This document shows positions 19,853-29,486 of a stretch of 64,000 bases of DNA, piece by piece. Where the stretch lies: the NCBI GenBank assembly GCA_018266175.1, contig JAFEAY010000021.1, positions 304,811-368,810 of the forward strand, in the 5' to 3' direction. The notes beneath the pieces were generated by a model that had not been told where the DNA came from, did not search any database, and was given only the letters and a program-made list of their open reading frames with translations. Source of the DNA: Candidatus Dependentiae bacterium. Lineage in GTDB: Bacteria > Babelota > Babeliae > Babelales > RVW-14. Made by a program: the position numbers and the translations under genes. Position 1 is the stretch's first letter. Every line of letters begins with the position of its first letter.

Positions 19853-22800
19853 TTAAATCTTTCGTCGTGGTGCTATTAACATTGGTCTATATTTCATCTC
19901 TTTTTGCCAATCGATCATATCTTCTTTGTACGTAGTTCCCTCTTTGAGTGTTTGGGCTTTTGCTTTTTCCTGTTGTTCTTGGGCTGTTTCTTGTGCAACA
20001 GTTCCTTGATCGGTCAGTAGTTTTGCATTTTTAAAGGTGATAGGGGTATCCCATGAGCTGATCCCAATGAGGTGCATTCCGGTTGATGGGAATGGATCGT
20101 TCCATTCTAAAAAAACATTTTTTTCTGGATCATTTTGTCCAATTTTAATGTTTCCATTATTCAGGGTAATCCAGTATTTATTAAATTTAACAGGAGAAAG
20201 CATTACTTGGGCATTCTGTTCTTTATTGAGTGCGGCAGCAGGACGCCCAAGGTTTTGAGTATGAATTTCATGGCGGTTGTTATTCCAGCCTCCAAGCAAA
20301 ATCTCATAAACCTGATTATTGATACTACGAGCTTTGAACTGATCCTGTGCAAAACAGATAAAGACATCATTTGATGCTTTAACTTCAAATGAGATACCAC
20401 CTTGGTCTTGTTTTGCAAATTCAAAAGGAAGCCATATATATTCTCCGTAGAGCGCTGGTAGCTCGATAGGTTGATCTCCAGCTTTAAGAAGGCGCTCTTT
20501 AAGAAGTTCGCTCATCGTTATGGACCATTGTTGAAGATCGGGCATAGTTTTTAAGTAAGAATTGGTGATAGCAGAAATAAGCAGGTTGAGAAATTGCATT
20601 TGAAGCTCCGATGAGTACACTTTATAAGCGCCCATCAAAAGCGACATACCGCTCGAAAGTGATGTTTTTGTTGTGATTTTTTTAAGAACATATGGGTGAT
20701 TAATACGTCGAATAATTTGTTGGTATAAGGCAATTAATTGCTCAAAATCTTGTTTAACCGATGGCTTAAGTTCTTGAGCATCAAGCAGCATTTGCCCAAC
20801 TGCAGCTTCGTTCCGGATTGCTTGCCGTGGAATTTCTCCCTTGCCTGTTACTTCAGCTTCAACTTCTTCTGTTTTAACATAACTCGTATGAGATCGAGCT
20901 CCGTATTTTATGGTTGCTTTTAAACTAGCAGCGGCAGTTTTTGCAGCAATTCCAGCGGTTACCATTGCCGCAGAAGCTGCAACAAAAGCAATGTTTTTAA
21001 TAACCACACTCGCTTGTCCTATCATAGGAATGGCGCCAATAGCATTCGATGCTTTTGCTGCAAAACCTGTTGACTGTGCATAGGCCATTGCTTGGTCTCC
21101 AACCATTGAGAGCGCTTGTGCTGCAAGTTCAAATATAAGTTTTGCAGGAGCATCGGTAGGAGATGCCCCTTTAATTTCTGGCTTGCCATTAGCAGTTATC
21201 GTAATAGTAAATGGGTAGCGACCATTTTGCATTGGCGTTGCAAGAACAGGAACCAGAAGGCTTTCATCATCATTCATGTCTTTAAAAACAACACTGGGGC
21301 CATCCTGAATCAGTTGATACTCAAATGGTCTAATTAAGACCATCGGTCCTTTGAATTGCTTTACGGGTCGGATGGTTCTTGTGTACTCAAACTTTGGCTT
21401 GAGTTCCTGCAAGCTCACAACTGGAGCTTGAGCAAGTGCAGTAATTTCTTGCTGGAAGGTGGTGCCGACAAAACCGATCCGTGAAACATCGCGAATAGGT
21501 GCAATATCTTCCCACAGCATAAAAATATTGGTGCCGATGTTTCCTTGTCCAACAATAATCCGACCATCATCAATACTCACCCAAAAATTTGTTGGCTTAT
21601 TTGCAGAAAGTTTAGCAAAAGAAAGCATGTCGAGATTTACTGAAAAAACCGTTTGCCCATTTTTAGAAATATAGGCAGATTTATTATTATTTGCCCCAAA
21701 TTCAATTTTGTATTGCTCTTGTTGATTGTTATCAAGAACCATGGTGACTGAGTGAGGAGCTTTTGTTTGAAAAGTTACGGTACCGGTATTAAAGACACGA
21801 AGTGGTGTTTGGCTCCAGGTAATATTTCCTTGGTCTGCTGGAATCGTTAGTGATTCAGTTTTTTGACGATAGTTGTTGCCACCTGATTGTAGAACAAAGG
21901 GACTTCCAATAATAATTTCAGTGTAGTCAACCGGTTGATTGTGCGAGCTAAAGCCTATTCTGCTTGGTTGTTTAGTCAAGTTAACAGAGCTTGCAAGAAT
22001 AATATTTGTTCCAGGAGTTCCGGCTCCAACCATAACAAAATTATTATGCATGCTTATCCAGTAGGGAAGTAATTGCCCAGGCTGTGCTTTGGCAAAAGGG
22101 TTAACTTCGGCCTTAACTTCAGCAATAATGTTGTTGTCCACCACAATTGCAGCTTTGCTATTTTTCCAGCCACCAATTACTACGCGAAAAATATCTTGTG
22201 TGCTGATGGTATCACCAAAACAGACTTGAATATTTCCTTCATCAGTTGCTCGAGCAAAGAACATAACTGTTGCGCTTCCTGGTGTCTGTAATGACTCATT
22301 AATCCATGCAATACCCTTACTCCAGAGTTTTTTGAGCTTTACAAAAGTTCCGCTTTCAAAGTTACTCGTAACTGTTTCAAGCGCTGTACCAGAAAGCCAA
22401 AATCCTTTTTCAAGGGTGGCTCCTAAAAGTCCTGGAGCTATAACTCGGGCAACTGTTTTATCAATTAAAGCTTCTACGCCCGTTGATCCTAAAAACTTGC
22501 CCACTCCTTGCTTAATAACCCCGGTTGGTGTTTCCAAGGGGTAAGCGGTAAGGTTGGTAATTTTACTGATAATTCCAATTCCGTCACCAACTTTAGCTTT
22601 AAGCATTGTTCGGTTTTTAGTTTCTTGTTTTCCTGTTGGTTCAATTGGTTTGCCAATAATTTGTTGATAAGCAGCATGAGCGGCTGATGGAACTTTATTG
22701 GCGACAATCGATTTAATGATAAAGCGTTGAGCTCCACTTGTTTCACCAGATCCAAAAATTTCTTTGACAATTCCTTCTTGATCAATTGTTGTTGTGGCAG

Positions 22801-24442
22801 GTACTGCAAGCTCATAGCTCAGCGTTCCCGCTTTATTCTGAGTCCGAACAAATAGTTTACGATTGCGCGCGCCTGGTGCAGATGATACCAGTTCAACAAT
22901 ATCGTTTCTTCGGACCGGTCCGCTCATGCCATAGGGGCTGATAATTTTAAACTTTTGAGCTCCGGTTTGGGTTCCTGGATACTTAATGAGTGAAACTGCA
23001 AGGTCACACCAGTTTTTACCAAGCTGTATATGCGGGTTGTGAACCCACCACTTCCATTCTTTTCCTAAAAGACCCGATTTTTTTGGCATGCCGGGTGCTG
23101 CAAAGAGCGAAAAAATTTCTACCTCATCATCGAAATTAATAAACTCTCGTTGTTGAGTTTTTTCATCGTTGCCCCGTGTCAGTGTAAAAAAGCCGCCAGA
23201 AAATTGGCGCGGATCGGTTGTTGGGCCAACCAAAAGTTCAAGATGGTTATTTGGTGGAGCATTCGTTCCTGCAGGGTCATAGGGGCTTGAGCCTTGTGTC
23301 CATACTTGTCGACCGTCCCATGCAGAAATAATATTAACAACGTCAGTTGCTTGTATTTCTTGTCCGCGAGCTTGTTCAAGTATTTTTTTATCATGATCAG
23401 ATGCTTCGCGTCTGAATAACTCTCCATTGGCTGTTACTCCAATAATTGTTCCATCGCTACCAATTGAAAATGTGGTAAATTCTTGTTCACTGACCAGTTG
23501 CCAATCGGTGCCAGCTTTTCCCAATTTACCGGGAATCAATTTCCATATTTTTCCTTGAAAGTCTAAAAAGGCGATATTGAACTGGTCGGCACAGCGTATG
23601 AGTTGAGGAGCTCCTAGAGCAGCATCTCCTGGCTTGATAATCACTTCCCACCGAGCTGCAGGACGGTAGAGTTTGTAAAGCGTTGCATCCTGTCCGCCAA
23701 TCACCCAGACAGAGCCGTCTCCACCAGCAGCAATATGCAATGCTTGTCCAGGGAAAGGGCGCCAAGCGGGCGTTGTACCAGTTGGATCAGTTTTACGGTA
23801 GACCGTTGTTTTGAGTAATCCCCACACATCATTTTTGTTTCCCAAAACGAGGTGATCAAGTTGTGATCCCGTGAATAAAGTCCATTTTTTTTCGTCTTTT
23901 CGCCAGACCTGTTTTTTTGTATCGATTCCCCAAATGGTGCCATCTCCAGCAATTTCAATGACCTGTAAGTCTTTCTTATCAAGAGGCTTCCATGTTGTGC
24001 CATCATACTGAACAGCACCTTGCTCGTTGATGCCGACAATCAGGGGATTTGTGCCTCCGCGTGCAATGCTTACGTGTTTAAAACGAGTTCCATTCATTGC
24101 AGTAAACAACGCTTGAGGCGTATCTGCTTTTGATTCTTTTTTTTCAGAGGAATCGGCTGAATTTTTTTCTGCTTGAGGAACTTGAATTTCTTGTTGAGAA
24201 GAAGTTTCTTGTAAGAGGGGTGCTGCAGGTTCAGTTGTTTGTAAAGCAGGTGATTCGGTTTCTAGATTTATTGCCTGACTTGCTGGCTGATTTTCAGGAT
24301 TAATCTCTTGCGCAAGAATGTCTGAATCAGCTGCAGGTGGTTGATCGCTGGCTTCTTGGCATACCAATGTAAAAAAAGTAAGTGCTATGCATAATAATAT
24401 TGTGCATAGAATAGAATATCTTAATTTGTCATGAGTAAGCAT
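19853..24442 (-). CDS. giant exported tectonin/FAMeT-domain protein, paralogue (about 1529 aa)
   Basis: Same architecture as its downstream neighbour: signal peptide, a P/Q/E/S-rich linker (about 30-120), tectonin propeller units (EIAGDGTIWGIDTKKQVWRK, HIAAGGDGSVWVIGG), the same unnamed middle block (NNHLELLVG, WKWWVHNPH, SPYGMSGPVRRNDIVEL), three FAMeT modules (LPYWISMHNN, NFWVSIDDGRI, KYWITLNNGNI) and an Ala-rich helical stretch before the last. I place the start at ATG 24442, which has AGGAG 9 nt upstream and gives a clean signal peptide; an ATG at 24463 has no Shine-Dalgarno. The C-terminus is basic (RPMLIAPRRKI) instead of A/P-rich. First gene of a two-gene operon. Confidence 0.8.
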   Translation of the reverse strand: MLTHDKLRYSILCTILLCIALTFFTLVCQEASDQPPAADSDILAQEINPENQPASQAINLETESPALQTTEPAAPLLQETSSQQEIQVPQAEKNSADSSEKKESKADTPQALFTAMNGTRFKHVSIARGGTNPLIVGINEQGAVQYDGTTWKPLDKKDLQVIEIAGDGTIWGIDTKKQVWRKDEKKWTLFTGSQLDHLVLGNKNDVWGLLKTTVYRKTDPTGTTPAWRPFPGQALHIAAGGDGSVWVIGGQDATLYKLYRPAARWEVIIKPGDAALGAPQLIRCADQFNIAFLDFQGKIWKLIPGKLGKAGTDWQLVSEQEFTTFSIGSDGTIIGVTANGELFRREASDHDKKILEQARGQEIQATDVVNIISAWDGRQVWTQGSSPYDPAGTNAPPNNHLELLVGPTTDPRQFSGGFFTLTRGNDEKTQQREFINFDDEVEIFSLFAAPGMPKKSGLLGKEWKWWVHNPHIQLGKNWCDLAVSLIKYPGTQTGAQKFKIISPYGMSGPVRRNDIVELVSSAPGARNRKLFVRTQNKAGTLSYELAVPATTTIDQEGIVKEIFGSGETSGAQRFIIKSIVANKVPSAAHAAYQQIIGKPIEPTGKQETKNRTMLKAKVGDGIGIISKITNLTAYPLETPTGVIKQGVGKFLGSTGVEALIDKTVARVIAPGLLGATLEKGFWLSGTALETVTSNFESGTFVKLKKLWSKGIAWINESLQTPGSATVMFFARATDEGNIQVCFGDTISTQDIFRVVIGGWKNSKAAIVVDNNIIAEVKAEVNPFAKAQPGQLLPYWISMHNNFVMVGAGTPGTNIILASSVNLTKQPSRIGFSSHNQPVDYTEIIIGSPFVLQSGGNNYRQKTESLTIPADQGNITWSQTPLRVFNTGTVTFQTKAPHSVTMVLDNNQQEQYKIEFGANNNKSAYISKNGQTVFSVNLDMLSFAKLSANKPTNFWVSIDDGRIIVGQGNIGTNIFMLWEDIAPIRDVSRIGFVGTTFQQEITALAQAPVVSLQELKPKFEYTRTIRPVKQFKGPMVLIRPFEYQLIQDGPSVVFKDMNDDESLLVPVLATPMQNGRYPFTITITANGKPEIKGASPTDAPAKLIFELAAQALSMVGDQAMAYAQSTGFAAKASNAIGAIPMIGQASVVIKNIAFVAASAAMVTAGIAAKTAAASLKATIKYGARSHTSYVKTEEVEAEVTGKGEIPRQAIRNEAAVGQMLLDAQELKPSVKQDFEQLIALYQQIIRRINHPYVLKKITTKTSLSSGMSLLMGAYKVYSSELQMQFLNLLISAITNSYLKTMPDLQQWSITMSELLKERLLKAGDQPIELPALYGEYIWLPFEFAKQDQGGISFEVKASNDVFICFAQDQFKARSINNQVYEILLGGWNNNRHEIHTQNLGRPAAALNKEQNAQVMLSPVKFNKYWITLNNGNIKIGQNDPEKNVFLEWNDPFPSTGMHLIGISSWDTPITFKNAKLLTDQGTVAQETAQEQQEKAKAQTLKEGTTYKEDMIDWQKEMKYRPMLIAPRRKI

Positions 24443-24619
24443 ATCTGGTTTCTCCTGTTTCATCGCGAAAGGCGCTTATTTAAGGTTCTTTAACTATAAA
24501 TAAGCGCATTCTTTGAGTGCAAGAGATATGACAAAATAGCCTAAAAAATTCCAAGGAGTATGTAAAATAGAAAATACTCAGGGTTATTGTCAGCGTAGAA
24601 TAATAAATTTTTTTCAAGG

Positions 24620-26242
24620 TTACTTGAGGTTACTTTTTAAAGTAGCAAGATTTTTAGCTAAGTCTTTTAGCTTTTCTTTAAGTGTGCGTAGTTTTTTCTT
24701 GAGCTTAGATAAATTTTCAGTCAAAGGATCTTTTATTTTTTTCCCTTTTGGAGGAGGGTTATTTTTTTTGACTTTTGATGGTGATCCACTTGGTGATGAA
24801 GAAGATGAAGGTGGACTGCTAGATTCTGGAGCTGATGAGTGAGTTACTTTGTTCGGTTGAGCATTTGTCGTATTAATAAGATTGATAACTTGATTAAAAA
24901 AAGGTTGGTTATTTTTATTATTTTTGTAAGCATTTTCATTTTTAATCAAATCTTCAAGACCATCTTTGTGTGCGCCATATTCAAGAAGTAATTTAATGTT
25001 GTCATTATATTTTGTAATATTTTTATTGGTTAGAGTTTTTATCGTATCGATAAGTTCTTGAATGGGCGTCTTATCGGCAGAATTTTTTAGGTTAATGGCA
25101 CTTTTTGCTTCAGTTTTTTCTAATAAATGAGTAAGAATTTCTAGTTTATCTACTGCTGCATGAATGAGTGTATTGTTCTTTTTATCTTTACAATTTATAT
25201 CTGCTTTTAACTCGAGAAGAGCTTGAACATTCTTGAATGTGTTATGATCACATGCCAGAAAAAGTGGTGTTTCGCCCTCATCATTTTTACTATTAAGATC
25301 TGAAAGTAGTGGCTTGTACTCATCGTACGTTGCAGCGGATTTCAGATAAAATTTACCCTCTGGTACTGAGGCCAAATAGTGCATTAATCTAGATCCAGAT
25401 GAATTAAGTATTTCATTGTGCTTTTTTAACCGAATAATATTCTCGAATGCATAATTCAGAAGGATCCCAATTGAATATTCAATCGCTGTATCACATACTG
25501 TTTTAAAGAGGGATTCTGTGACTTGTCTGAGCATCTTTGTGTAGGGGTCAGTTTTTTTATAAGTATATATTTTGGTCAGGTCTATAGATGTGCTATAAAG
25601 AAAATATACCGCAATTTTTTCTGCTCTAATTCCTGCTGTGCCTGGTATTTTTTCCAAGGCAATATGCAGAGGAGTTTTACCATATTTATTCACTGCCTCA
25701 ATATTCGCTCCAGCTTTAACAAGCGTTTCAAGCAGTCCTAGATCGTTATCACTATAAGCAAAAACGTGGGTCATTGTACTATTGTCCGAATCAACATATT
25801 CATTTATTTTGTTTTTGTTATTCATGAGCCAATCTGTTAAGTCTTGAGCATACTTATTGTCATTAGCAAGACTTTGAATGGGAATCATTTCTGAAGGCTT
25901 ACTGTTTTCAATGAGCGTATACTTATAAAATAAGTCGGCATTCTTTCTTAATAGCAATTTGACCGTATTCGAGTTTTCTCTATGATTTGTTTTGTCTACA
26001 ATATTAATGGCTAATGCAAGCGGAGTTGCATGAGGGATCTTTGCGGTTTTCCCATTGTTTTGCGTAAATTCTACGTCACCCAGATCTGCATTTACTTTGT
26101 CATCATCAATCTTAGTCAAGGTCATTGCTTTAAGTGAATCTATAATTGTTTTTTTTTCGAATTCATTGAGGGCCATTGCGCTATCAAATAAAAATAAGCT
26201 AGAAATAATCATGCTTAAGAACAAAAAATAGTTTTTTTTCAT
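24620..26242 (-). CDS. exported ankyrin protein with Ser/Pro linker and Lys-rich coiled tail (540 aa)
   Basis: Start set at ATG 26242 because AAGGAG lies 6 nt upstream; an ATG six bases earlier is possible. Signal peptide at 1-24. Ankyrin units lie around 45-80, 155-200 (GKTPLHIALEKIPG), 310-345 (GETPLFLACDHNTFKNVQALL) and 345-430, with degenerate spacing. Residues 455-500 are Ser/Pro-rich and the tail is Lys/Leu-rich, predicted to be coiled (LSKLKKKLRTLKEKLKDLAK). The tail could bind nucleic acid, membrane or a partner. A nine-base G tract lies about 70 nt before the start. Function unknown; exported effector-like design. Confidence 0.82.
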   Translation of the reverse strand: MKKNYFLFLSMIISSLFLFDSAMALNEFEKKTIIDSLKAMTLTKIDDDKVNADLGDVEFTQNNGKTAKIPHATPLALAINIVDKTNHRENSNTVKLLLRKNADLFYKYTLIENSKPSEMIPIQSLANDNKYAQDLTDWLMNNKNKINEYVDSDNSTMTHVFAYSDNDLGLLETLVKAGANIEAVNKYGKTPLHIALEKIPGTAGIRAEKIAVYFLYSTSIDLTKIYTYKKTDPYTKMLRQVTESLFKTVCDTAIEYSIGILLNYAFENIIRLKKHNEILNSSGSRLMHYLASVPEGKFYLKSAATYDEYKPLLSDLNSKNDEGETPLFLACDHNTFKNVQALLELKADINCKDKKNNTLIHAAVDKLEILTHLLEKTEAKSAINLKNSADKTPIQELIDTIKTLTNKNITKYNDNIKLLLEYGAHKDGLEDLIKNENAYKNNKNNQPFFNQVINLINTTNAQPNKVTHSSAPESSSPPSSSSSPSGSPSKVKKNNPPPKGKKIKDPLTENLSKLKKKLRTLKEKLKDLAKNLATLKSNLK

Positions 26243-26248
26243 AAACAT

Positions 26249-26537
26249 CTCCTTTTTTCAAAGAAATTTTCAAAATTCAAAACAATAATTTAATATCATA
26301 ATAGAAAGAATTAGGGGGGGGGTGTAAAGGAAAAAGATTTCTAATTAAATTTGTGTTTGTATCGATAGACAAGGTCTTTGGTGCTTGCCAATTGATATGG
26401 CGCGCCTAAAAGCTTCGATTCTTGGATACAATCGCCTACATTGGTATGATCATGTTTTGATTTTAAACGTGAAACAAATTTTAGTTTTTGGATCTTAACC
26501 AAAGACCGGAGGAGAGCTTTTGGGGTATGTCAGTGAA
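26249..26537. other. gene-poor stretch with a G9 tract and a distant 9-bp inverted repeat
   Basis: No confident gene. GGTCTTTGG (26373-26381) is the complement of CCAAAGACC (26499-26507). Leftward, one frame stays open for about 60 codons from near 26530 to a stop near 26346 (reading for instance KSKHDHTNVGD and GAPYQLASTKDLVYRYKHKF), with no good start codon; it could be the tail of a lost gene. I cannot assign an RNA family. Confidence 0.35.
26314..26322. repeat. homopolymeric G9 tract upstream of an ankyrin gene
   Basis: Nine consecutive G in AT-rich sequence, about 70 nt upstream of the leftward ankyrin gene start and near where its promoter should be. Such tracts are prone to slipped-strand length change. 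Confidence 0.6.
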
Positions 26538-26571
26538 AAATCAGTTACTACTAAGAAATAGTAACTGATTT
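26538..26571 (-). terminator. terminator after sufBD
   Basis: A perfect 13-bp stem (26538-26550 with 26559-26571), 8-nt loop, followed leftward by T5. It sits 12 nt beyond the sufD stop. Confidence 0.7.
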
Positions 26572-26583
26572 AAAAAATTTTGA

Positions 26584-27321
26584 TCAAATACTCAGAAATG
26601 CATCAACAAGCAAGCGTTGTGTTGCTTGAGCATTGATTCCGCGGCTTTCGAGATAAAAAATATCATCGTTATTGAGCTTGCTGACCGCAGCTCCATGTCC
26701 GCACTTTACATCGTTTGCTTCGATTTCAAGTTGAGGAATTGAGACTGCTCGTGAGCCGTTACTCAGAAGGATGTTTTTATTTTCAAGATGAGCATCGGTA
26801 TGCTGGGCAGCCTTTTCAACCTTAATCATGCTATTGCAAAACAGCTTTGATTTCTGGTCAAGTACCGCTCGAACACTCAGCCGACTTGTGGTGTGTGCCG
26901 CATGGTGGTGTTGAAGCGTTGTGAACTTGAACACTTCACTTCCTGCGCTCAAACAGGCGCATGAAAGTGTTGCTTGAGCTTGCTCGCCTACAAGATTAAT
27001 CGTTAATTCTTTTTCAACAATAGGAGCACTGGTAAGTGATTGTACACTCAAATGTTCTGTTCCCGCTTCAGGAGTAACACGCATGAAGTAATTGAGGTGT
27101 GCTTGTTCGTGAACGATAAACGTGAACTGATGCATAACTGATTGTTCAAGTGAACCATACGTGATTAAATCATCACAGAGCGTTACGTTGAGATGTGCTG
27201 GTACTTCGATAGTAAGCATAAGTTCAGTTGGAACTGCTGTTTGTAATTGAGCAGCAAGTATTTCTTTGAGGCTTACTGGAGATTCTGTTTGATTTAAGAT
27301 AATTTTTTGAGTTGTCTTCAT
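26584..27321 (-). CDS. sufD: Fe-S cluster assembly protein SufD-like
   Basis: 245 aa, shorter than the usual SufD (about 420 aa): the long N-terminal region is much reduced. The C-terminal beta-helix signature is clear (LEIEANDVKCGHGAAVSKLNNDDIFYLESRGI followed by NAQATQRLLVDAF; the conserved Cys and His are both present). SufB and SufD form the SufBC2D scaffold that builds Fe-S clusters. ATG 27321 lies 1 nt after the sufB stop and is favoured over a TTG at 27354 inside sufB. sufC, the ATPase normally between or beside these genes, is absent here. Confidence 0.85.
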   Translation of the reverse strand: MKTTQKIILNQTESPVSLKEILAAQLQTAVPTELMLTIEVPAHLNVTLCDDLITYGSLEQSVMHQFTFIVHEQAHLNYFMRVTPEAGTEHLSVQSLTSAPIVEKELTINLVGEQAQATLSCACLSAGSEVFKFTTLQHHHAAHTTSRLSVRAVLDQKSKLFCNSMIKVEKAAQHTDAHLENKNILLSNGSRAVSIPQLEIEANDVKCGHGAAVSKLNNDDIFYLESRGINAQATQRLLVDAFLSI

Positions 27322-27322
27322 G

Positions 27323-28747
27323 TTATCCAATGCTGTCTTCCATTTCAAGTTCAATCAATCGATTCATTTCTACCGCATATTCCATTGGTAACTGCTTAAC
27401 AAATGGCTCGATAAATCCGTTTACAATCATGGTGCGTGCTTGCGCTTCTTCAATGCCGCGGCTCATCATGTAAAAAATCTGATCATCACCAATTTTGCTC
27501 ACCGTTGCTTCATGCCCAATTTCAACATGATCTTCATTGATATCAATAAATGGATAGGTGTCAGAGCGTGATTGTTCGTCAAGAATTAATGCATCACATT
27601 GTACAAATGATTTACAATTTTCAGCCCCATTAACCACTTTAACGGTGCCGCGATAACTCGCACGACCGCCCTTGGTTGAAATTGATTTTGAGATGATGCG
27701 TGAGCTGGTGTTGGAAGCTAAGTGAATAGCTTTTCCTCCTGAATCTTGAATTTGGTCCGATCCGCTTGCAACGGCAATTGAAAGAATTTCAGCTTTTGCA
27801 CGTTCACCTTTCAGGACAACCGCAGGATATTTCATAGTAATTGCGCTGCCAAGGTTGCCATCAATCCATTCAACCAGAGCGTCTTCATGAGCTTCTGCCC
27901 GTTTGGTAACCAAGTTATAAACATTCTTGGACCAGTTTTGGATTGTAGAGTATCGAACGCGCGATTTTTTTCGTGCAACAATTTCAACAACCGCGCTGTG
28001 CAGCGAGCTTGAAACATAGTTAGGTGCGGTGCATCCTTCAACATATGAAACAAATGCTCCTTCATCAACAATAATGAGCGTTCGTTCAAACTGACCCATT
28101 TTTTCGGTGTTGATGCGGAAGTAGGTTTGCAGAGGGTCATTAATATGTACGCCTTTAGGAACGTAAATAAAGCTTCCTCCGCTCCAAACAGCGGTATTGA
28201 GTGCTGCAAATTTATTATCATTGTAAGGAATTACAGTGCCGAAGTACTCTTCAAAAAGCTCAGGGTGTTCGCGTAATCCGGAGTCGGTATCAAGAAAAAT
28301 AACGCCTTTTTCTTGCCATTCGGCTTTGAGGTTGTGATAAACCACTTCAGATTCATATTGTGCGCCAAGGCCAGCCAAATGTTTTTTTTCAGATTCCGGA
28401 ACGCCAAGTCGATCAAAGGTTCGCTTGATATCTGCGGGAACATCTTCCCATGAGCGTTGGTGTGGCTTGCGTGGCTTAACATAATAATGAATGTCGTGGA
28501 CATTGAGCTTAGAAAGATCAGGTCCCCATTTTGGCATAGGTCGTTGCATGAAATGTTCAAGCGCTTGGAGTCTTTTTTCAAGCATCCACAGTGGTTCATT
28601 TTTTTTGGCAGAAATTTCGCAGACGATTTCTTCGTTCAAGCCAATATCAGATTTATATTCATAATCTTCAGCATCATGAAACCCAGCGGTATATGATAAA
28701 TCAAGATTAATTTCAGAATTTTTCACCAAGTTCCTCAAATCGACCAA
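27323..28747 (-). CDS. sufB: Fe-S cluster assembly protein SufB
   Basis: 474 aa, normal size. Strongly conserved along its length: [60 protein letters not shown], and the C-terminal [21 protein letters not shown]. It is the main scaffold of the SufBCD complex. It is the first gene of a two-gene leftward operon with sufD; the cysteine desulfurase and SufU scaffold lie 31 kb away (59459-61079) and sufC is not in the window. Upstream leftward, TATACT stands about 30 nt before the start as a possible -10. Confidence 0.95.
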   Translation of the reverse strand: MVDLRNLVKNSEINLDLSYTAGFHDAEDYEYKSDIGLNEEIVCEISAKKNEPLWMLEKRLQALEHFMQRPMPKWGPDLSKLNVHDIHYYVKPRKPHQRSWEDVPADIKRTFDRLGVPESEKKHLAGLGAQYESEVVYHNLKAEWQEKGVIFLDTDSGLREHPELFEEYFGTVIPYNDNKFAALNTAVWSGGSFIYVPKGVHINDPLQTYFRINTEKMGQFERTLIIVDEGAFVSYVEGCTAPNYVSSSLHSAVVEIVARKKSRVRYSTIQNWSKNVYNLVTKRAEAHEDALVEWIDGNLGSAITMKYPAVVLKGERAKAEILSIAVASGSDQIQDSGGKAIHLASNTSSRIISKSISTKGGRASYRGTVKVVNGAENCKSFVQCDALILDEQSRSDTYPFIDINEDHVEIGHEATVSKIGDDQIFYMMSRGIEEAQARTMIVNGFIEPFVKQLPMEYAVEMNRLIELEMEDSIG

Positions 28748-28870
28748 AAATGTGTGGGAATTAAGCCTTTAAACCTATTCTTAAAGTATAACGGATTAAA
28801 TTTTTTTAAAAAGGGCTGGCTTGGCCAGGTATCAAGATTAGACACTATTGGTATGAGTGCTGATACCCTT

Positions 28871-28899
28871 TTGACAAAATGGTATCGTTATTATATTCT
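28871..28899 (+). promoter_or_regulatory. candidate promoter for the exported-protein/RING gene pair
   Basis: Perfect TTGACA (28871-28876), 17-nt spacer, TATTCT (28894-28899). Just upstream GGTATCA (28828-28834) and TGATACC (28861-28867) form an inverted repeat that could be an operator or a hairpin. Confidence 0.55.
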
Positions 28900-28947
28900 A
28901 TTTGTAATGTATTATTTATTTTTGTCTTTTTAATTTGGTTTTTTAAT

Positions 28948-29469
28948 ATGAAGATTTTTAGTGTTTTGCTGAATTTAGGCATAATTTTTTTAGGTATTAA
29001 TGCTTGCTTTGCAATGCAGGATAATTCACTTGAAGCGCAAATTGCTCAGTATAGGGCTAAACATGCTCAGGTGGTTAGATGCGTAGAGCAGTCAGAGGGT
29101 ACCCAGGTTGCTCAAAGTGATAATAACAAAAACAATAAAATACGCCGTAAGATTCTATCAAACAACTGCGATGTTCTTATCCTTAGGCTTAGTGCTCCAG
29201 AATTAAGCAGTAACAAAGAACAGATTAAAAAAATTGTTGAATCCGAAGTTGCTGATATTAAGTATGAAATTAAGCGAGAAAAAAAGAGTGGTAGGCCTTG
29301 TAAAAAGACTTTAAAGAGGCTTGAAAATAATAAGCGAAAGCTCGAATCATTTATTGGTGATCAAGATTTAGATGATGATCAAGATTTAGAGTTTCTGAAT
29401 CGATCGTTAAAAAAATGTAAATTTGACGATGAAACTGAGCAGCTTGATGATGACATGGTGGATGGGTAA
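28948..29469 (+). CDS. exported charged protein of unknown function (173 aa)
   Basis: Start placed at ATG 28948, which gives a classic signal peptide (KIFSVLLNLGIIFLGINACFA); a frame from 28879 would add another hydrophobic stretch. The mature part is rich in Lys/Arg and Asp/Glu: an early helical segment, basic patches (NNKIRRKIL, KKTLKRLENNKRKLE) and an acidic tail with a repeated DQDLDDDQDLE. Several Cys are scattered. No domain recognised. It lies 17 nt before the RING-finger gene in the same operon, so the two may act together or be exported together. Confidence 0.72.
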   Translation: MKIFSVLLNLGIIFLGINACFAMQDNSLEAQIAQYRAKHAQVVRCVEQSEGTQVAQSDNNKNNKIRRKILSNNCDVLILRLSAPELSSNKEQIKKIVESEVADIKYEIKREKKSGRPCKKTLKRLENNKRKLESFIGDQDLDDDQDLEFLNRSLKKCKFDDETEQLDDDMVDG

Positions 29470-29486
29470 AAATCATGGGAGTTTTT

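Noticed and set aside
15385-24442. Methyltransferase function for the FAMeT modules
   Set aside because: The family name is historical; no SAM-binding GxGxG motif is present and the modules look like beta-rich binding folds.
26330-26530. 6S RNA, SRP RNA or similar structural RNA
   Set aside because: None of the conserved cores (6S bubble, SRP GGAA loop) can be seen; only one distant 9-bp inverted repeat.
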